The notes below the pieces were generated by a model. That model saw only the letters and a list, made by a program, of their open reading frames with translations, was not told the DNA's origin and did no database searches. The position numbers and the translations under genes were made by a program. DNA of 64,000 bases from Sphaerochaeta halotolerans (GTDB lineage Bacteria; Spirochaetota; Spirochaetia; Sphaerochaetales; Sphaerochaetaceae), in the NCBI RefSeq assembly GCF_003429665.1, contig NZ_QUWK01000001.1, forward strand, positions 186,001-250,000, in the 5' to 3' direction. Position 1 is the stretch's first letter. Each line of letters begins with the position of its first letter. Shown here piece by piece: positions 59,067 through 64,000 of the stretch.

Positions 59067-60590
59067 ATGCTTAGCTTCCCCGTCCTTTTCTTTAATTTGC
59101 TTTCCATTGGTATGCTTCTCAGCGTGCTTGTTGCAGTCTGGAAAGTTCGAAGCAAACGTGCTGCAAAAGAGTTGTTCATTACAGTTCTGTTCATGCTTGT
59201 TTGGTCTGTGACCTCTTTCGCAGAAATGGTCAGCTATACCTATTTTTTCAAAGTGCTATGGCGCAATATCTGCCAAATTGGAGTATTCTACACTCCTGTT
59301 GCCTCCTTGCTTTTTTGTTTGGCATATACAGGATATTGGAGAGACAGGCAAAAACAGATTGGTAGGATACTCTATCTCTACCAGGGGGTAGGCATCTTCT
59401 TGGTAGGGACAGATTTCCTGCACCATTGGATTCGTAATTCCATAACCCTGGTGAATTCTTCACAATTTTCAGTTTTGGTGGTAGAGACTACGGTCCTCGG
59501 CAAATTCCTGATCTCAGGTAACTTCTTCCTCATGGTTTTTTCTCTCGTATTGGTAATCATCTTTGTTGCAACCACCAGTTCCTCCATGAGAAAACAGTCA
59601 TACATTCTTCTATTGGGTGCAGTGATTCCCTTTCTGTATGCCATGGCAAAGGTAGTGAGTAATGAACAATTTCTTCAGATATTGCCCATCAGTGGGGTCT
59701 TTGCCCTCTCTGGGCTCTTCTTTCTTTTTGGAATGTATCGTTTTGACCTACTCAAGCTTGCCCCACTTGCAAGGGAACAGGCTTTTCGCTTTCTAGGAGA
59801 AGGCATTGTCATCTGTGATGGGGAAGGTCGCGTTGTAGACATGAATCCTGCAGCAAAGGAACTTCTGGACACTGATATGGGTTCGGTTGAAGAGCAGATG
59901 TATCTTCAGATTCCCAGGTGGGGAAACGCTGTACGCAAGAATGAGAGAGCCTCCTTTGATTTTACCTTGAATGGAAAGTCACTGCTCGCTGAACTCTACC
60001 CGATTACCTCGAAAACCACGGAGGTCATTGGGGTCATCACCCTGATCCAGAATATTACCTTGCTCAAGCGGCGTACCTTAGAACTACAGCAACGTGCAGA
60101 GATTGATGGGCTTACAGGGCTTTATAACAGACAGACGTTCATAGAAAAGGTGGAAAAACAGCTCTCCCTGACCTCTGGATTATCACATCTCATTTACTTC
60201 GATCTTGACCACTTCAAGCAGGTCAATGACCAGTGGGGGCATCGCTGTGGTGATGCAGTCCTGCAATCCATCGGTGCCATACTCAAAGTGGAAGTTGATA
60301 AATCGAGCATAACCTGTAGGTTTGGCGGTGAAGAGTTTGCCATCTTCAGTTCCCATAAAAGCAGGGAAGAGGCGGTTGCTTTTGCCGAACATCTCAGGAG
60401 GTATGTAGAAAATCAGGTGTTCAACCATGAGCAGCACTCCATTCGTCTGACCGTATCCCTGGGAGTTTCCTCTGGTCGATCCACCAGTTTTGACCAACTC
60501 TATCGAGAGGCTGATGATTGCCTGTATGAGGCAAAAAAAGCAGGAAGGAACTGTGTCCGCTTCCGAGGCAAACCTCTGGACAGAGCCTAA
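59067..60590 (+). CDS. 7TM receptor/PAS/GGDEF diguanylate cyclase
   Basis: 507 residues. Residues 1-225 have seven membrane segments like the histidine-kinase N-terminal 7TM sensor; residues 230-340 form a short PAS domain (GEGIVICDGEGRVVDMNPAA); residues 345-505 form a GGDEF domain with DGLTGLYNRQTF, YFDLDHFKQVNDQWGH and active motif RFGGEEFAIF. It makes cyclic di-GMP in response to an unknown membrane-level signal. GAGGAG precedes the ATG, and TACAAT about 30 bp upstream may be its -10. Confidence 0.92.
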   Translation: MLSFPVLFFNLLSIGMLLSVLVAVWKVRSKRAAKELFITVLFMLVWSVTSFAEMVSYTYFFKVLWRNICQIGVFYTPVASLLFCLAYTGYWRDRQKQIGRILYLYQGVGIFLVGTDFLHHWIRNSITLVNSSQFSVLVVETTVLGKFLISGNFFLMVFSLVLVIIFVATTSSSMRKQSYILLLGAVIPFLYAMAKVVSNEQFLQILPISGVFALSGLFFLFGMYRFDLLKLAPLAREQAFRFLGEGIVICDGEGRVVDMNPAAKELLDTDMGSVEEQMYLQIPRWGNAVRKNERASFDFTLNGKSLLAELYPITSKTTEVIGVITLIQNITLLKRRTLELQQRAEIDGLTGLYNRQTFIEKVEKQLSLTSGLSHLIYFDLDHFKQVNDQWGHRCGDAVLQSIGAILKVEVDKSSITCRFGGEEFAIFSSHKSREEAVAFAEHLRRYVENQVFNHEQHSIRLTVSLGVSSGRSTSFDQLYREADDCLYEAKKAGRNCVRFRGKPLDRA

Positions 60591-60663
60591 AGCGCTCGCT
60601 ACAGTGCTAGAGCCGGTAGGGAGAACCTATTTCCCTGTTCTTATAGAAACCCATGGTACTACT

Positions 60664-61890
60664 ATGAAAACAAAACGCAACAATGCTCTTTTTACGAAAT
60701 CTGTTGTCCTGTTTCTTATAAGCCAAAATCTTTCCCTATTTGGTTCCTCAGTCGTAGGATATGCCATTATCTGGTACATCACCCTTGAGACCTCATCAGG
60801 AGTGTTCCTGATGTATGCCACCCTTGCCCAGATGGTTCCCCATCTCCTGATCAGTCTTTCCAGTGGGGTGTGGGCAGACCGGTACAACCGGAAGCACCTG
60901 ATCATGCTCTCTGATAGTTTCATCGCCCTAGCCACGCTAGGCCTTGTCCTCTTCTATGCAAGGGGTTCATCTTCCATTGGAGCCCTGCTTGCTGTTTCAG
61001 TGGTACGTTCCATTGGAAGCGGGATACAGACCCCTGCCGTGAATGCCATCATTCCCCAATTGGTCAGTGAGGAACACCTGGTGCGTATCCAAGGGGTGAA
61101 CCAGAGCATCAATTCAGTGTTGTTGTTGCTCTCTCCCGCTGTTGGTGGCATGATGCTGGGGCTATTTGATCTTACCTGGACGCTCTTGCTCGATGTGGTC
61201 ACTGCCATTTTTGCAGTGGTGACCTTTTCCTTCATCAAAGTAGGGGCTAGGAAGCGACTGGAGGAAGGGACCAGTATGATACAAGACATTAAAAAGGGTC
61301 TCTCCTATACCTTCCATAAGCCTCTGTTGCGTAATCTCCTGATCTGTTATGGTTTTTCCTTTTTTCTCATCACCCCAGCTGCAATCCTGACCCCTCTGTT
61401 GGTGGAACGGAGCTTTGGTAGTGATGTGTGGAAGTTGACTGCCAATGAAATGGTATGGACGGCAGGTACCTTGTTGGGTGGGTTGATCATAACCCTAAAG
61501 GGATCTTTTTCCAACAAGGTTCGTGCCATTGCACTTTCCTTGGTTGCCTTTGGTTTGAGTTTCGCCCTTTTGGGCGTTGCGCCCACCTTTCTTATTTATC
61601 TCATCATCCTTGGACTTGGAGGAATCTTTGTCCCGGTGATGAACTCTGCTGAGATTGTCATGATCCAGGAGATAACAGATGAAGATAAGATGGGAAGGGT
61701 ATTCTCTATTGTGCAACTGCTGAGCGGTAGTGCAATCCCGCTGGGAATCTTGCTCTTCGGCCCCTTGGCCGACAGGGTTCCTGTGGAGTGGCTGTTAATC
61801 ATCTCGGGAATTCTGCTTGCTGTCGTTGGCCTGGTCTATGGATCAACACAGAAAACCTACCAGGCGGGTAGTGTAACCAGGGAGAGCTGA
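60664..61890 (+). CDS. MFS transporter (MacAB/enterobactin-exporter-like)
   Basis: 408 residues with 12 hydrophobic segments. It starts at KTKRNNALFTKSVVLFLISQ and has the MFS motif SSGVWADRYNRKHLIMLSD between TM2 and TM3, IGSGIQTPAVNAIIPQLV, and VNQSINSVLLLLSPAVGG. This pattern is shared by MefA-like macrolide exporters and EntS-type exporters. The substrate is unknown. ATG 60664 is chosen by alignment to the family start; there is no clear Shine-Dalgarno, and the longer frame overlaps the GGDEF gene. Confidence 0.9.
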   Translation: MKTKRNNALFTKSVVLFLISQNLSLFGSSVVGYAIIWYITLETSSGVFLMYATLAQMVPHLLISLSSGVWADRYNRKHLIMLSDSFIALATLGLVLFYARGSSSIGALLAVSVVRSIGSGIQTPAVNAIIPQLVSEEHLVRIQGVNQSINSVLLLLSPAVGGMMLGLFDLTWTLLLDVVTAIFAVVTFSFIKVGARKRLEEGTSMIQDIKKGLSYTFHKPLLRNLLICYGFSFFLITPAAILTPLLVERSFGSDVWKLTANEMVWTAGTLLGGLIITLKGSFSNKVRAIALSLVAFGLSFALLGVAPTFLIYLIILGLGGIFVPVMNSAEIVMIQEITDEDKMGRVFSIVQLLSGSAIPLGILLFGPLADRVPVEWLLIISGILLAVVGLVYGSTQKTYQAGSVTRES

Positions 61891-61924
61891 TCGTACTATT
61901 GCTCACATTGTAGACTGGTTTCCG

Positions 61925-64000
61925 TCAGGATTGAGCCTTTACTACCTTGGTTATGAATGTTTCAAGCAATGCTGGGTTGAAATAGGTATTTGACCGTTCC
62001 TGCATGAATGCAATGGTCTTCTCCAACCCCAGTGAGGGAAGGTGGTCTGCATATGTGTTTGCAATGGCAAGGATTTGGGCGCTCTCTGGAATTTCTTCCT
62101 GTTTCAGACCCTGTGGATATCCACTACCATCCCACTTTTCGTGATGATGCAACACCGCCTCTGCAAAGGGGGCATACTCCCCAACAGAGCGAAGAATGTT
62201 GTATCCGATTTCAGTGTGTCTCTGCAATTCCATGACCTGGGTTCGGGTGAGCTCTTCCTTTGGTTTGGAGAGAATGGACGGGGTGATGGCAATCTTGCCC
62301 AGGTCATGGTACAGCCCTGCAAGCCTGAGATTTTTCACCTCTTCCTTACGATATCCAAGCACCTCAGCAAACGCACTCGCCAAGGATGCAACCAGATTGC
62401 TATGTTCCTCGGCTCCTTCCTCCTGTTCAAAAAGCTTGGAGAGCAGGGTGTCGATTACCTGTTTCTTGAAGGTCATGCTCTGCTTGAGCTTGTTGCGGTA
62501 CATTGAGTCCTCTGCAACCTTGAATGTATCCTCGTAACTCTCCTCGTCCTTTTCCTTTACTGCATAGCCAAAGGAGACAGAGAGCTGGATTCCCCTGATC
62601 TTCTCCTTCTCCAAAGCCTTGTTGATACGATTTACAATGGACTGTGCATGAAGCGCATCGGTTTGAGGAAGCAGAAGTACGAACTCATCACCACCAATCC
62701 TGCTGACAATATCGTCATCCCTGCAGGTCTTGCGCATGATTTCAGAGACCTTGCGCAGCAACTCGTCACCAGTCTTATGACCGAACGCATCATTGGTAAG
62801 CTTGAGCCCGTTTACATCGGCAAGTACCAAGGTAAGGGGGTAGTAGGGCTCCTCATTCAACTCCTCTTTTGCTTGCTCATAATAGCGCCGGTTGGGGAGC
62901 GTGGTCAGGGGGTCTGTCACGCTCAGCATCCGGATCTCATCCTGCTTGACCCGTTGGTTGGTACTGTCCCTGAAGACAAGGACAACACCGGTAACGTTTT
63001 GGTTGGCGCTGAGAATGGGGGCTGTGCTGTCGTTGATGAAACGTTCGTCCCCATCACGTGCGATCAGAATGGTATCCTCGTCCAGTTCAACCTGTCTCTT
63101 GGTCTCCAGTACCTGTTTCACTGGATTTGGACAAGGGTGGCGGTCGCTTCCGCAGAGAATCTTGAACACCTCTTCAAATGGCCGGCCTTTTGCCTCGTCT
63201 GCCTGCCAGCCGGTGAGCTTTTCAGCTACCTTGTTCATGAATTGAACATTCCCCTCTGCATCGGTGGAAATAACACCATCACCAACAGAGAGCAGTGTGG
63301 TTTCGAACAGGGTCTTCTCATAGTATAATTGTTTTTCCATCTGCTTTTGGCCAGTGATGTCATCGATGATCATGGCAAAGTAGCCATATGAAGGGCTGAA
63401 TGAGGAGATCCTGAAGAGTCGGTTCAAGTCACTGTTGAAAGCCTCAAACGTTTTTGATTTCCCTGTAAGTGCAACCTCCCCGTTATGAGTGAACCAATAG
63501 GGCTCTACATGCGGCAAGAGTTCTGTGATTCGCTTCCCCACAGAAAACTCAGGAATGAGGCCGGTCTGTGTTTCAAAGTTCTTGTTTACCCTGAGGATGA
63601 GAAAGTCATTGGGGTTCCCTTCCTCGTCAAGGAGAATCTGGCAGTATGCGAAGCCTTGGTTCATTGCCTCAAAAAGTCTTCTGCTCTCTTCTTCGCTTTG
63701 CTCAAGTGCTTCTGCCTGGAGGACGCGCTCAGTGATGTCTGCATGGGTTCCGCTCATGAGCAGGGCCTTTCCATTCTCATCGCGGCTTATCACTTGTCCA
63801 CGATCGAAGACCCAGATCCAATGGCCATCCTTGTGTTGCATCCTAAGATCACAACTATAGAATTCACTCTTGCCGAGTTTGTGATCTTCAAGCAGCTTCA
63901 AGGCCCTATCAAGGTCCTTGGGGTGAACGAAGCGGGTGAAGGTATCAAAGGTGGTGGGCTCCAGCTCTTCTTTTGTGTATCCAAGCATCTCTGCCCACAT
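61925..64000 (-). CDS. Multi-PAS/GGDEF/HD-GYP protein (partial, N-terminus beyond window)
   Basis: 691 residues visible; the start is outside the window. Order: PAS/PAC (HKDGHWIWVFDRGQVISRD), a second PAS (about 105-220), a third PAS (TLLSVGDGVISTDAEGNVQF), GGDEF with RIGGDEFVLLLP, then HD-GYP with LYHDLGKIAITPS and HHHEKWDGSGYPQG. It is a cytoplasmic sensor that may both synthesise and degrade cyclic di-GMP. The long PAS chain suggests redox or ligand sensing. It is convergent with the MFS gene. Confidence 0.93.
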   Translation of the reverse strand: MWAEMLGYTKEELEPTTFDTFTRFVHPKDLDRALKLLEDHKLGKSEFYSCDLRMQHKDGHWIWVFDRGQVISRDENGKALLMSGTHADITERVLQAEALEQSEEESRRLFEAMNQGFAYCQILLDEEGNPNDFLILRVNKNFETQTGLIPEFSVGKRITELLPHVEPYWFTHNGEVALTGKSKTFEAFNSDLNRLFRISSFSPSYGYFAMIIDDITGQKQMEKQLYYEKTLFETTLLSVGDGVISTDAEGNVQFMNKVAEKLTGWQADEAKGRPFEEVFKILCGSDRHPCPNPVKQVLETKRQVELDEDTILIARDGDERFINDSTAPILSANQNVTGVVLVFRDSTNQRVKQDEIRMLSVTDPLTTLPNRRYYEQAKEELNEEPYYPLTLVLADVNGLKLTNDAFGHKTGDELLRKVSEIMRKTCRDDDIVSRIGGDEFVLLLPQTDALHAQSIVNRINKALEKEKIRGIQLSVSFGYAVKEKDEESYEDTFKVAEDSMYRNKLKQSMTFKKQVIDTLLSKLFEQEEGAEEHSNLVASLASAFAEVLGYRKEEVKNLRLAGLYHDLGKIAITPSILSKPKEELTRTQVMELQRHTEIGYNILRSVGEYAPFAEAVLHHHEKWDGSGYPQGLKQEEIPESAQILAIANTYADHLPSLGLEKTIAFMQERSNTYFNPALLETFITKVVKAQS

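Noticed and set aside
1-64000. CRISPR array, prophage or defence island
   Set aside because: No regularly spaced direct repeats, cas genes, phage structural genes or restriction genes were seen; the only mobile signals are the IS scraps at 14.4-16.1 kb.

Overview
The window looks like chromosomal DNA of a free-living, fermentative spirochaete of the Sphaerochaeta/Treponema type. This rests on the gene mix (DUF4954 protein, split glutamate synthase, type III glutamine synthetase, TRAP and sugar ABC transporters, many GGDEF/HD-GYP proteins, rubredoxin) and on moderate GC. The genus is an inference; no 16S or core marker is present.

Layout. 1-7.8 kb: end of a response regulator, two nitroreductases, an MFS carrier, rubredoxin, a WYL regulator, slyX, and a four-module CoA-disulfide-reductase/rhodanese/TusA/DsrE fusion behind a MarR regulator. 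7.8-14.4 kb: an AT-rich catabolic operon (TRAP transporter, two Gfo/Idh/MocA dehydrogenases, GntR/FCD regulator). 14.4-16.2 kb: a graveyard of IS66 and IS200/IS605 remnants. 16.2-19 kb: folate operon folE-HD-folP-folB-folK. 19-25.4 kb: lipase, MATE pump, DUF4954 protein, PadR/HAAS pair. 25.4-31.6 kb: a possible small RNA, an OFA-type MFS carrier, and a sugar ABC transporter with a phosphodiester-glycosidase-like protein. 31.6-40.5 kb: tRNA-Ala and, on the minus strand, a long glutamine/glutamate operon: three split GltB domains, an FeS protein, an FAD reductase, glnA, an ANTAR RNA-binding protein and pyrG. 40.6-44.9 kb: tandem-HD protein, HAD hydrolase and type III glutamine synthetase. 45-49.8 kb: two cyclic-di-GMP proteins, a cytidylate-kinase-like protein, a small membrane protein and a GNAT. 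49.8-56 kb: argC-argJ-argB-argD, then asnB. 56.3-64 kb: FAH-family hydrolase, a methyltransferase-like/GNAT fusion that has lost its catalytic Cys, a DUF4180 pseudogene, a GGDEF receptor, an MFS carrier and a truncated PAS-GGDEF-HD-GYP protein.

Main discovery candidate. Three glutamine-metabolism transcription units (the gltB operon, glnN and asnB) start with the same leader. Each has a sigma70-like promoter, then within about 10 nt of the predicted start a 4-5 bp hairpin with hexaloop AAAGGC or AAAGAC (A at position 1, G at position 4), whose loop and 3' arm are also the 5' arm of an intrinsic terminator before the start codon. The hairpin arms differ between leaders but stay complementary (GGAC/GTCC, CAGC/GCTG, GAAC/GTTC). 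A1/G4 hexaloops are the signature of ANTAR RNA targets, and an ANTAR gene with a degenerate receiver lies in the gltB operon. I infer an ANTAR-controlled antitermination regulon with an unusually compact, single-hexaloop target.

Other recurring signals: seven genes with a -10-like hexamer 5-7 nt before the start codon and no Shine-Dalgarno (probable leaderless mRNAs), and strong intergenic hairpins beside the solute-binding-protein genes of both transporters. All promoter, operator and RNA calls were made by eye.
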